NCBI GenBank assembly: GCA_015680685.1
Contig: MNCI01004329.1
Location: 201,996 to 265,995 of the forward strand
DNA from: Gnetum montanum
Lineage: Eukaryota; Streptophyta; Gnetopsida; Gnetales; Gnetaceae
DNA length: 64,000 nucleotides
Reading direction: 5' to 3'
Shown piece by piece: positions 12,001 to 21,709 of the stretch (positions within the stretch are counted from its first letter, which is position 1; each line of letters starts with the position of its first letter). Position numbers and translations under genes: made by a program. The notes under the pieces are model-generated. The model was not told the DNA's origin and did not search any database. It saw nothing but the letters and a program-made list of their open reading frames with translations.

Positions 12001-13238
12001 GAAATAATGGTTTCTTCACAAAGCCAAGCACTTCATGGAAATTAATGAACATCTTTAGAAGGTGTGTGCAGATGGCTTGGTTCGATGGTGCATCCTTGAT
12101 GCAAATCAATTACGCATCCTCCAAGATGCTCATGAGGGCCCTTGTGGGGGCCATTATGCAAGAAGGTGCATGGCCATTAAGATCCTGCTTGTAGGATACT
12201 ACTAGCCTACACTCTTCAAAGATGCTCAATGGTTCGTCCGCTCCTATGAGTGATGTTAAAGAGATGGTGGGATGACAACAAGAATGAAGGAACCTCAATA
12301 GTGGATTCAGCCACTTGAACCCTTCGACATTTGGATCATCGACTTCATGGGTCCCATCGCACCCATGTTAAATGAGAAGCCATACATCATTATTGTGGTG
12401 GACTACTGCACCAAGTGGGCAAAGCTGGTGGCCGTCACTGACTGTTCCTCAACCACAACCGCGCGGTTTATGCAATAGCAAATCATGAACAAGTTTGGAG
12501 TGTTTTGTGCACTCATTTTAGATAATGTAACTCACTTTACAAGTGTTACTTTTCATAAACTCATGCAACGTTTGGGAGTAGAACATAAACTAACAACACC
12601 CTATCATCCCCAAGCCAATGGATAAGCTGAAGTCACAAACTAGGAGATTACAAAAATCCTAACTAGGATGATTAGTAAAGATAGGAGGGATTGGAGCACA
12701 AAACTTAATGACACCCTTTGGGCCAACCACTCAACCTGGAAACTTCCTATAGGCTACTCCCCTTACGAGTTAGTGTATAGAAAACTACCAACACTTCCAA
12801 TTTAGGCAGAACTCCGAACACTGCCCACTACAAGTGACCTAGGCCTTGACTTATCCCTAGCACAACGAGAACGACTCATCAACTTGAATATGCTACATGA
12901 GAATCAATTATTAGCCCTATCATCAAATGAGGTGCACAAGGCATATAACAAACAACATCATGACCTTAGGATTTAGAAGGTAACATTTCAATGTAGAGAT
13001 AAGGTTCTCTATTAGAACCTTGCACATGTGCTGCAATGAACCAAGTTTTAAACACTATGGGAGGGACCTTATATTGTTTCTGAGACCTTTCCATCTGAAG
13101 CCCTACTCATACACAAACCTAAAAACCCAATGAAAACACAGTTGTTCAACATGCAACAATTAAAACCCTTCCAGGAACTACACCAAACTAGTGTCACTAC
13201 CACTTCAACAAGTGGTCAGCCATGTTCCATCTTTTGAA
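12001..13238 (+). pseudogene. Integrase of element B
   Basis: The zinc-binding region (LRILQDAHEGPCGGHY..., 12110-12260) is followed by the core: PFDIWIIDFMGP, IIVVDYCTKWAKLVAV, LILDNVTHFTS, LTTPYHPQANG-stop-AEVTN. Both catalytic Asp and the Glu are readable. C-terminal part: YRKLPTLPI, SLAQRERLINL, LWEGPYIVSETFPSEALLI, MQQLKPFQ. It ends near the TGA at 13236; the D copy has a Gln codon there and runs a few codons further. Stops are single-transition type. Confidence 0.85.
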
Positions 13239-13256
13239 TCTCCTCCTTCAAGCTTA

Positions 13257-13270
13257 GTCGTGGGGGAGAT
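13257..13270 (+). promoter_or_regulatory. Internal polypurine-tract-like site after pol (element B)
   Basis: GTCGTGGGGGAGAT, nearly the same as the terminal tract GTCGTGGGGGTA before the 3' LTR (29078-29089), but 15.8 kb upstream of it in the present arrangement (about 5.3 kb once element 1 is taken out). Confidence 0.5.
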
Positions 13271-13883
13271 AATTGCCCATACAAAAATAGTTGTCCTAGC
13301 CTCTCAAATATTTTCTTTATTTTTTGTTTTACACATTTTTGTTTTACACCATCGTTCATACATTTAACATTTCTTACCTACTCTTTCTCTTTTTTATATA
13401 TAAATATGTTCCACCTTTAGTCATTCTATTCTATTTTATGTTAGTTATTTCCCTCTATTGATTTTCACTAATAAAGTTGTCTTATTACCACAAGATGTGA
13501 TGGTGTGATGGTTGTGCCCAGCGGGGGCGTGTTTATTATGGGTTGTCTATTATATCTAGTTCTTACCTTAGCATTTTAGTTTCAGGAAACTAAGTTACAC
13601 TTTCTTTCATGCAACAAGTATTGAGTCCATGACATCTAACTACTCACACTTTTCTATGGTGTCTTGGCATCAAGAGAAGTACAATCCCTTTTCCATTAAT
13701 CAACTCCAATCAATCTTTGACCCTGATGGATTCCGAACTTGGGAAGGATCCAAGTGGTAAGGAATAGGGTGTGATTTCAAGGGGATGTGGTGGACCATGT
13801 ATTCCCCTACTGTCTCTTATGCATTGCTGCCCTCAGGGATTCCTTTCCATTTCAAGGCCATTAATAACAGGAATCTAACATGT

Positions 13884-14080
13884 CCTTGCATGGTGTGGTT
13901 TCCATTTGAAAAAAAAATAAAAAACAAAAAAAAAATGAACAAAAAACAATGGGAATTCAAAGCACACCCCTTGGACCAACCAATCTATCCTTGCATGGTA
14001 TGGTTCCCATTCAAAAAAAAAGAAAAATAATAAACACAAGAATGGGAATTCAAAGCACACCCCTTGGATCAAATAACAGG
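13884..14080 (+). repeat. Two-copy tandem repeat, period 105
   Basis: CCTTGCATGGT recurs at 13884 and 13989. Each unit runs through TGGTTCCCATTT, an A-rich tract and GAATTCAAAGCACACCCCTTGGA. The same end block is found on the minus strand of the D spacer (about 61575-61600), so the unit is old and the doubling is local to B. Confidence 0.75.
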
Positions 14081-14334
14081 CTACAAGCACTGGTTATGGG
14101 ACTTGGAAGCCATGTTACCTAGATCTGATGGTCCCCTCTAACTAAGGCCCTTCCTCACTTCCTGCTTCCCTTTTCTTCTATATAAGGAATGGGATTTGGT
14201 CTCTGCAGGCATGTGTATGACCTAAGTGAGTGGGTTGGTATTAGTCCATCACTGCAACATTACTGGCCATGGTCGATCTTGGTCCACACCTGGAATGGAT
14301 TCTTATCAAGTCACTTAACCACATACTTCACAAT

Positions 14335-14428
14335 GTGACTGTATCAATCTTGACAATGACACTCCATTCAACATGCTCTCNCGTGACTGTATCAATCTTG
14401 ACAATGACACTCCATTCAACATGCTCTC
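14335..14428. other. Single-N assembly join with duplicated 46-bp flanks
   Basis: 14335-14380 and 14383-14428 are identical 46-mers on either side of N 14381 (plus one C). Overlapping contig ends were joined without merging, so one copy is probably not real. Confidence 0.85.
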
Positions 14429-14889
14429 CCTCTCACCTGTTGCTCTCCGTTTCTCACCTGACTACCAATTTCATGTTTCGATCATGTATCTTGGTCTGCT
14501 GGTACTTGTAAATCCTTTAGTTCATTCTTAGATGTACGATTATTAACCCTCGGTAACCATTAATCAACTATGGGACCCATAAACTCCTAGGTTGAGGATG
14601 TGCAAGGGCAACCAAGGCTGAAGCCTACTATGGGAAGGACCCACTTACATATCCATTAGTCCCACTTGTTAATCTCCTACTCCTTTGATCTAATATGATA
14701 ACCATTTCTATGTTGCCCATCGTGGGGGTCTACATCACCCAAGCTCCACCTTATGATGTTCTACTAGATTCGGCTCTTCTTTTTCACTCGACACCCCTTC
14801 CACCTCATTTCATGATGTCCTCAAGTCTCTAAGCCCTCAATGACTCTACTTTTATGTCAAAATTTGCATATTTGGGCCTTTCCTTCATC

Positions 14890-15012
14890 AGTCAACAATG
14901 GTCAATGTAGCTGACTAGCCACATTGACATAGCCCCATATACGCAACCACTTATGTTAACGCGACCATGTTTACGTGGCCCCATCAACATAGCCCCCAAA
15001 CTACTATATATA
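14890..15012 (+). promoter_or_regulatory. LTR-U3-like promoter block in the spacer upstream of ORF3
   Basis: Repeated short motifs (CCACATTGACATAGCCCCAT, GTTAACGCGACCATG, TTTACGTGGCCCCATCAACA) run up to a TATA box (TATATATAC, 15005-15012). The LTR U3 of the same element has the same vocabulary before its own TATA (29120-29233: TTAACGCGGCCACATTGACA, GACCTCATC, then GCTATAAATATGC). The block lies about 500 bases before the ORF3 ATG. Confidence 0.5.
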
Positions 15013-15214
15013 CACATGTTGTGCTTTCAAATTTTGTCCATTTTCCCATAATGCTAGGGGAGTTTTTCAAGTTTTCCACGTCCACTCTCCTTCTCAAGTG
15101 CCTAACCTTCCTACCGCTTGTCCACATCTCCCTGTTCCTTCACTCTTTTACTACTAGAGGTATGCTCTACGTCATGGGGGCCCATGATTCTATATAATGT
15201 GACAAAACATCTAG

Positions 15215-15375
15215 CCCAAGACGTTAACACACACTAGGGTAATCAAAATACCTAGGGTTAATCAAAGCTCAATTCACCCTAGGGTAATTCAAACACATAG
15301 GGTTAATCAAAACTTAACACACCCTAGGATAATCCAAACACCTAGGGTTAATCAAAATAGCTCCTAGGGTTGATC
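15215..15375 (+). repeat. Short tandem array, CCTAGGGTTAATCAAA type
   Basis: TAGGGTTAATCAAA recurs at about 15256, 15299 and 15345, with a variant at 15367, alternating with a partly inverted CCCTAGGGTAAT. It is telomere-like in part but has no regular TTTAGGG run, so it is not telomeric. Confidence 0.65.
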
Positions 15376-15452
15376 GAAGAATTTGCTCCCATACACCATC
15401 TTAGATCAAACAAAATGCATGTGTCACTGTCATAGCCAAGCTATTATGAGAA

Positions 15453-15518
15453 GGTATCTTATTGCCATTTTGGGGTAACACGCACACATTTTAATTCGTG
15501 GTTATGCTATGATTACAG
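15453..15518 (+). other. Putative intron immediately before the ORF3 ATG
   Basis: GAAG|GTATCTT at about 15452 and TGATTACAG|ATGG at 15518 give plausible donor and acceptor sites, the acceptor directly at the ATG. ORF3 could then be made from a spliced RNA, as proposed for env-like ORFs of Athila. In copy A the acceptor AG is lost (GATTGTAT|ATGG). Confidence 0.35.
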
Positions 15519-17058
15519 ATGGCACCAAAACTAAGATGTTCAAGGAAGGAAGTACCATCACAACCTTGAGAGAAGCAACCTAGAACTGAATAGGAATGGG
15601 GCACGCAACCTCAAGAGCATGCAGAGGGCTTGCATGCAACTAGCCCTCTCCGTGAGGAATCCAACGTGGAATCTATTCATCAAATTCCTAAAGGGGAGGT
15701 CACCACAAAATAATCATGCAGGGACGAGAGTCTAGCGAGAGTGCCATAACTTGAGGTCACCTTGACCAAGGCCTACCTTGACACTATCAAGTCAAAAGAG
15801 TTGCAACAAACGATTCTTCAAGAATTAAATTTCAAACCATTCCTAGATAATGCACTAGAGGAAGTTAGAACTCTGCTACAAAATTCTCCCATGTGGCCAA
15901 TCATCATGTCTAGTGGTGAGTCTAGAAAAATTAGCAGCCAGGGTTGTGAGTAAGAATCAAAGATATCCATGTGTCCTACTCTGTAAAGGCAATTGCGCAA
16001 GCCCTTGGGTTGCCTAAGACTGGGGCTAATGTGGCACCAAGCGATGCTATGGGGTAGACCGTAAAGAGATTGGCACATTGACCACCATAAAAAGGATTTA
16101 TTCTAAAATTGCATCTTACCACTTAAATCCAATGGTAAGACCCAACAAAGTCATTACCTTCTCTGCTTGTGCATGTGTCGCTTTAAGCAAGAAATTCCCT
16201 ATCAACCTTATACAGTTACTCTTCTTGGAAATTGAGAAATGGTTCATGGAAAATGAACATGGAAGGAAACCTTTTCCCTTTCCCTGCCTGATCAGAAAAC
16301 TATGCACATGGGCAAGGATAACACAATATGACAATGACATACTCCGTCATGCCCCAATTGCCTCGTAGCGTGACATGATGAAAGATAAAACAGCCATCAC
16401 AACAAGAATAGAGGAAGAGCAACCACAACCTCCACTATCCACATAAGTAACATGGTTAGACTCACGCATGATCGCAGAGCACACATGCAAGATCCGATAG
16501 TTGCTCCTATGCCAATAGGAGCAATAGTCGGGAACTAGCTATGGTGGAGACCCTTCACTATACCGCCTTGCCTTGAGACATCTAGAGTAAGTGGCTCGAT
16601 CTGTGAGCCTATTAGAGAGGGTAGGGTCGATGCTTTCAGCCGCACGAACACAAGTACCCACAAGAACAGACCCTAGCGCCCTAGAAGTAACAGTGTCACT
16701 GACCCAACAATTATTCCTAGAAATTTTAGGGAATGCTACTACTTTCTTGGTGCATTTGGAGGAGGGTGAAGGGGCAATTGTCTTGGTAATGCAGCACCAA
16801 GGATAGGAAGTCATAGTAGACATGGTTCTCGATACGATCACCACAGCTCTCAATGCACCTGCAATGCTTGTATCGAATGTACATGGGCTTAGAGATGTAC
16901 AGATGTCTACAGGTACTCAGAGTGGTAGACTCAATGAGGCACAACATGAAGAACTGTTAGACCGACTGGTGGGAATCGAGAAACCACTTCTAGATGTCTT
17001 TGACCTTCTAGACAACATGATTGCAACCCAGTTGGCGCTACTCTTAGCAAAGGGCAAG
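15519..17058 (+). pseudogene. ORF3 of element B, N-terminal part
   Basis: Reads from ATG 15519 (MAPKLRCSRKE...). Homologous blocks with copy A in order: KAYLDTIKSKELQQ...QELNFKPFLD...NSPMWP; VKAIAQALGLPK; RIYSKIASYHLNP...INLIQLLFLEIEKWF...PFPFPCLIRKLC (16078-16320); an acidic segment with FLEILGNATTFLV; and LNEAQHEELLDRLVGIEKPLLDVFDLLDNMI at about 16930-17030. The FPFPCLIRKLC segment resembles the plant 'putative transposon protein' domain. Premature stops and two or three frameshifts are present. The reading frame is cut at codon CAC-CT by element 1 and resumes without frame change at 27623. Confidence 0.7.
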
Positions 17059-17063
17059 CACCT

Positions 17064-19592
17064 TGTACTATCCGAAATTGTCGGTGCAAGGCTGGAATGA
17101 AAAAAACACCAAAAGATCCCCGGAAGAAATATAGAAGACCCTACCTTCGCTTGACGGCAAGCTGGTATGGATGAAGGTAGAGTGCCTTCAATGGTCCACA
17201 CACGGATTAAACAAGGACTTCCACAACGTACGCACTTTGCAATGTGTTGGGTTATACGTAAACGATGCACATTAAACATAAACCGTAACGTAAACAAGCA
17301 CAATAATGTAAATAAGAATGTAAACGTAAACTGGAAAAACAAAGAAAACTACAATAAATCTAGGAAAAATGTAAACTATTTTGTATTGAAAAATAATTAC
17401 AGTGTGCACCGGTCAGAACGTAGTTGTGGATTAATCACAAGGTAGACATTTATCCCCGGTGGGTGATGACGGGTGCTGGAAGATGCAAGTTTTGGGTTGC
17501 AGGGAAATGCGGCATCTAAGTCTGATGCCCAGCGTATAGAGGTTGATGCCCCAATTTTCTAAGTATCCCAGATTCCATTTTTTTTATCTGTTTGTAAAAA
17601 TTTCCAACCATGATCTAGTGAAAAATTAGGGTTTTTATAAGATCATGGGTGTCAGATTCAAACCTGGAAGGAGATGAGTGGCTGTGAGGTGAGAAAAATT
17701 TGGATCGGAAGATAGGTGGTACATTGACTGAGTGTAGGATACATTACAATTGTACAGCATGTAGCGTACACACCGACGTATAAACGCCCAGCGTATAGGC
17801 TTGGAACGCTCAAAAAACTTAAAATTTACAAAAGAATTTGTATGTTACAACAAGAATAATATCTCTGGCTTCTGGATCCATGCTATGGCCTGCTATTTTT
17901 AGCCTCAGCGTGTCTTGAAATGCTCTGGCATGTGTTGGCATCTGCGTACAGCGTTCAGCGTATGAAATTGGGCATCAACCTCAACATACAAGCTCAGCAT
18001 CAACCTCAGCGTACAGGCTCAGTATCAACCTCATGAACTGCCATGTTGGATGTCTGACTATGAATGCTGGTGCTTGCCCCTTGATGCCTGAGTGCTGTTG
18101 ATCCTCTAGGGTGTCTGGATGCCAATTTTGATTTCATTTTGATGCAATTTCGGGCTTGTTTTTGGTGGCGTACATAGGGCTATACGCTGGCCAGCGTACA
18201 GCAAGATGTACCCAACATACACACTTGAAAATGCATCACTTCAAGGTCAAAACTTGATTTTTAGGTGCCTATGATGATGCCCAATAGTTACCCTACCTCC
18301 AAGAGTCAATTTCAGGTGAAAATCTTGCTCTTTGGTGCCTATTTTGGGCCATTTTTGGTGGTGTACGCTTGACTATACGCTGGCCAGTGTACAACAAGAT
18401 GTACCCAGCGTACACACTTGAAAATGCATCATTTCAAGGTTAAAACATGCTTTTTAGGTGCCTATGATGATACCCAATAGTTTCCCTATCTCTAGGAGTC
18501 AATTTCATGTGAAAATATTGCTCTTTAGTGCCTATTTTGGGCCATTTTTGGTGGTGTACGCTGGGCTATACGCTGGCCAGCATATAACAAGATGTACCCA
18601 ACATACACACTTGAAAATGCATCATTTCAAGGTCAAAACATGCTTTTTAGGTGCCTATGATGATACCCAATAGTTTCCCTATCTCTAGGAGTCAATTTCA
18701 TGTGAAAATATTGCTCTTTAGTGCCTATTTTGGGCCATTTTTGGTGGTGTACGCTGGGCTATACGCTGGCCAGCATACAGCAAGATGTCCCCAGCGTACA
18801 CACACAAAAATGCATCATTTCAAGGTCAAAGCTTGATTTTCAGGTGCCTGAGATGATGCCCAATAGTTTCCCTACCTCTGGGAGTCAATTTTAGGTAAAA
18901 ATCTTGTTCTTTAATGCCTATTTTGGGCCATTTTGGTGGTGTACGCTGGGCTGTACGCTGGTCAGCGTACACCAAAATGTACCCAACGTACACACATGAA
19001 AATGCATCATTTAGGGCCCAATATTTGATTTTTAGATGCTTGAGATGATGCCCAATAGTTGCCCTACCTCCAAGAGTCAATTTTAGGTGAAAATCTTTCT
19101 CTCTGGTGCCTTTTTTGGGCCATTTCTGGTGGTGTACGTTGGGTTGTACGCTGGTCAACGTACACCAAAATGTACCCAGCGTACACACATGAAAATGCAT
19201 AATTTAGGGCCCAAATTTTGATTTTCAGGTGCCTGAGAGCTATTGAGGACCTTGGGAAAGGTCCTAGGGGTCCAGACGTTTGATTCTGGCATGTTTTGAC
19301 TCATTTTTGGGGCCCAAAAGTTGCTATACGTTGGTCTGTACGCTGGCCAACGTACAGCCCAGCGTGTAGAGCGTATACTTGGTCAAACCCAAATATTTTG
19401 AATCCAAAACATGGAATCCCTGATGCTGGATGCTAATGTAGTCACCTGTGGATCCCAGGGAACTCTTTCTTGTTCAATTATGCTCCGTTTGATGTTATTT
19501 TTGAGGCTTTCAAGCTTGGTCATACTAGCGACCAACATGACTTAGCTCAATTTCTGTCTACAAGTGTTAGCCAAAATTTTTTTGGTATTTCA
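17064..19592 (-). repeat. 3' LTR of element 1 (2,529 bp)
   Basis: Plus-strand ends TGTACTATCC...GGTATTTCA. It is longer than its partner (1,977 bp) for two visible reasons: six rather than four 193-bp repeat units, and about 200 bases around 17770-17965 missing from the other LTR between AGCGTA microrepeats. The TATA box on the minus strand lies at about 17625-17640. Confidence 0.9.
18130..19210 (-). repeat. 193-bp tandem array with nested palindromes in the LTR of element 1
   Basis: The marker GATGTACCC (or AATGTACCC) recurs at 18205, 18398, 18591, 18784, 18976 and 19169: spacings 193, 193, 193, 192, 193. Each unit holds a palindrome TACGCTGGCCAGCGTA (perfect at 18183-18198) inside wider inverted arms GTGTACGCTGGG / CCCAGCGTACAC, giving a possible cruciform of about 60 bp. 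Small ORFs here (18458-18836) are products of the repeat. Confidence 0.9.
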
Positions 19593-19606
19593 TTGGCCCC
19601 TCTTTG
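19593..19606 (-). promoter_or_regulatory. Polypurine tract of element 1
   Basis: The minus strand reads ACAAAGAGGGGCCAA directly before LTR start TGAAATACC. Element 2 has the identical AAAGAGGGGCCAA before TGAAACACC (45155-45167). Confidence 0.85.
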
Positions 19607-20577
19607 TTGACTCCTATAGGAATCAACCTGAGAGGCATCAACAAAGAAGTACAAAACACCACAAGCAAACTGGTAGCAAGCATTGTCCTTTCGCACTTGG
19701 CCAGATATCATCGCACCATGTTCAGAAGTACTTGGGATTGGGAAATGAAGTTTTGAGATGATGTCCAGTGGAGATGTTTGCAACTGTGGGATTGGGAATT
19801 AATTGATGGATTGTGCAGGTGTAGGAGAGGAATGTTCATCTGTGCTAACGACTCATGTTGGTCCTTGTCGATATCCAGTATTTGGTAGACTTGGAACCAT
19901 GGCATGAGGTGTGCGTCCTTTAGAGGAACAAGACTCTTGTATTAGGTTTAAGAGAACTTTTTGACACAACCAAAGCCATGCGACGAGGTGGTGTGTTCCT
20001 TGGAGAAACAAGACCCTTGTGTCAGGTTTAAGGGAACCCATTGTCCAACAGCCAAAGCCACGCAGTGAGGTGTAACATGATGGTTTGAGACACAAGTACT
20101 TCTTTTCAAGACAACTGCCTTCCTGCCTAGGGCTTTTATGGGAAGTGCCAAGGGTCTTGTGGTTCATTTTTCTCTCTGCTCTTTGATTTTTTCTTTTTCT
20201 TTCTTTTTCTTTTTGACTTTTTTTATTCTTTTGTTTTTCTCTTTTTTTTTGTTATTTTTTTTTCTTCTCCTTTTTTTTGGATAGAGCCTGCTTTCAACTT
20301 TGCACTCATGCTCATGTGTCATGGTGTGTGTTGCAACGGCTTGAGAGTGTCGTAGTGTGCAACAATGTTCTCACAATTTTGGGGTGTACTGGTTGTATTT
20401 GGGAACTGTAACTGAGTAGGAAAGGGAACAAGAGTGTTGGGGAAACGGAGAATGTATCGAGAATGGGGAATGTACTTTTGAACAGATTGATTAACCTAGT
20501 TGCGTGCGTCAAAAGCAATGTGGCACCTTGTCACCGTGATGAAGTGTATCCGTGTACGAGCACCTCTAGGTGTCATC
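19607..20577 (-). other. 3' untranslated region of element 1
   Basis: Noncoding. It holds a two-copy direct repeat of about 80 bp (around 19900-20060; GAGGTG..GTCCTTT.GAG.AACAAGAC.CTTGT.T.AGGTTTAAG) and a long pyrimidine tract on the plus strand (20169-20279). Element 2 has the matching purine-rich tract at about 44585-44640. It begins after a conserved splice acceptor (minus GTGTTTGCAG|GATGACACC, AG at 20579-20578). The short ORFs here are not supported as genes. Confidence 0.6.
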
Positions 20578-20579
20578 CT

Positions 20580-21140
20580 GCAAACACAACTCCAAGAAGA
20601 CAAAAAAACCACAAGTGAATGAGTTAGCCAACACTTCAGACATAAATGTGACTGATGCAAATGGAGGCACCATTTGAAACGTAAGGCAAACAAAATGAGT
20701 AGCAATAGTATTGTCAAAGCTGGTGTGATGAATGATGCAGCAGCCATTGATGAAGAAATGTCATGAATTACAGCAACAGATGAATGTGCCAGAAATTATC
20801 TTGCTAGTTTATAGTCTTAACGGACTGTCGTGGGTTAGTTTTATGTCATAACCCATTGGACGTTGTTAGTTTATCGTTGTAGCGGATGATGCGATGCTAG
20901 TTTATAATCATGGTGGACTATGAAGAGGCAAGCTAGTTTATAGTCTTAGCGGACTCTGGTGAACAAGACAATGGTAGTTTGATGTCATACCATACGCTCT
21001 GTGGTATCGATTTTAGGTCATGATGTCAGGACCGCTCTGTGGTGTTAGTTTTGAGTCATAACCCAGGACATTCAGTGATATCAGTTTACTGTCATAATGC
21101 CAAGACGATGTGTGGTATTAGTTTTAAGTCATGATGCCAG
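20580..21140 (-). repeat. Intron 2 of element 1 with degenerate short-repeat array
   Basis: Between about 20800 and 21150 roughly ten units of 35-45 bp carry, on the minus strand, a core like CATGACTTAAAACTAATACCA or CGGACTATAAACTAG. The same array lies between the same splice sites in element 2 (43500-43985) and, shorter, after pol in element C (46660-46915). The acceptor is at 20579-20578. The donor is not clear in this copy. Confidence 0.65.
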
Positions 21141-21178
21141 GACTGTCGGTGTGGATGCTTGTGCATCTGTATGATCCT

Positions 21179-21709
21179 GTAAACAAAAGCAACTAGAGAA
21201 AACAATGTTAAATAGCAACTATAGAAAACATGAACTGAAAAGCACAAGTAAATAGAAAACAATGCGAAACGGTGGTAGTTTAAGGCCATTTTGGGCCACA
21301 GTTTAGTTTAAGGCCTTTTCGGGCCATGAGAGAACGCGTAAGCTAATACAATACAAATGAACGTGACATATGCACCATGAAAGAATGTGAAGAGTGTGCG
21401 GAGATCCAGCTTGTTTTTGGCTGCAAGGATTCTTTGATCGAGTGGTTGCCTCCTAACCGAATGTGGTTTTGGAAGCATTTTAGACTTAGGCTCCATTGGG
21501 AGGCTTATGGTTTTCGCCACTCATTCGGGCATTTTAGCTCTAAATACTGTGTTGGTTATCACTCGTCCAGGCGTTTTGGCTCTAGGTGTTGCATTTGTTG
21601 CCATGTGTGTTGCATTAAGAGGCTCCTCTTTCAAGACCTGTGACATGTCTATGTTGTGGTCAGCTTGAAAGGGAGTGTTGTCGCCATGTATAATGACTTG
21701 TCCACTTTC
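21179..21709 (-). other. Intron 1 of element 1 (after protease)
   Basis: Follows the end of gag-protease. Minus-strand acceptor CTTTTGTTTACAG|GATC (AG at 21178-21177). It contains two units of the type 1 array (GGCCCGAAAAGGCCTTAAACTA type, 21265-21330). The +strand ORF 21377-21643 has no support. Introns between protease and RT are known in Ogre-type Tat elements. Confidence 0.55.

Larger units (their letters stand above)
13239..15518 (+). other. Spacer between pol and ORF3 of element B
   Basis: Noncoding, 2.28 kb. In order: a PPT-like tract (13257-13270), a two-copy tandem repeat (13884-14080), an N with flanking duplication (14381), and the conserved block near 14630. Then come LTR-U3-like motifs with a TATA box (14890-15012), a short tandem array (15215-15375) and a likely intron ending at the ORF3 ATG. 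Small ORFs here (for example 13785-14030) are frame shadows of A-rich repeats. Blocks are shared with the spacers of A and D. Confidence 0.6.

Noticed and set aside
15215-15375. Interstitial telomere repeat
   Set aside because: TAGGGTTAAT units alternate with inverted, irregular text; no TTTAGGG tandem run.
16539-17342. Minus-strand ORFs over ORF3 and the LTR start
   Set aside because: Opposite-strand shadows of ORF3; one runs across the LTR boundary of element 1 and so cannot be an old gene.
18130-19210. CRISPR-like regular repeats
   Set aside because: Units are contiguous 193-bp tandem copies with no unique spacers, in a plant LTR.
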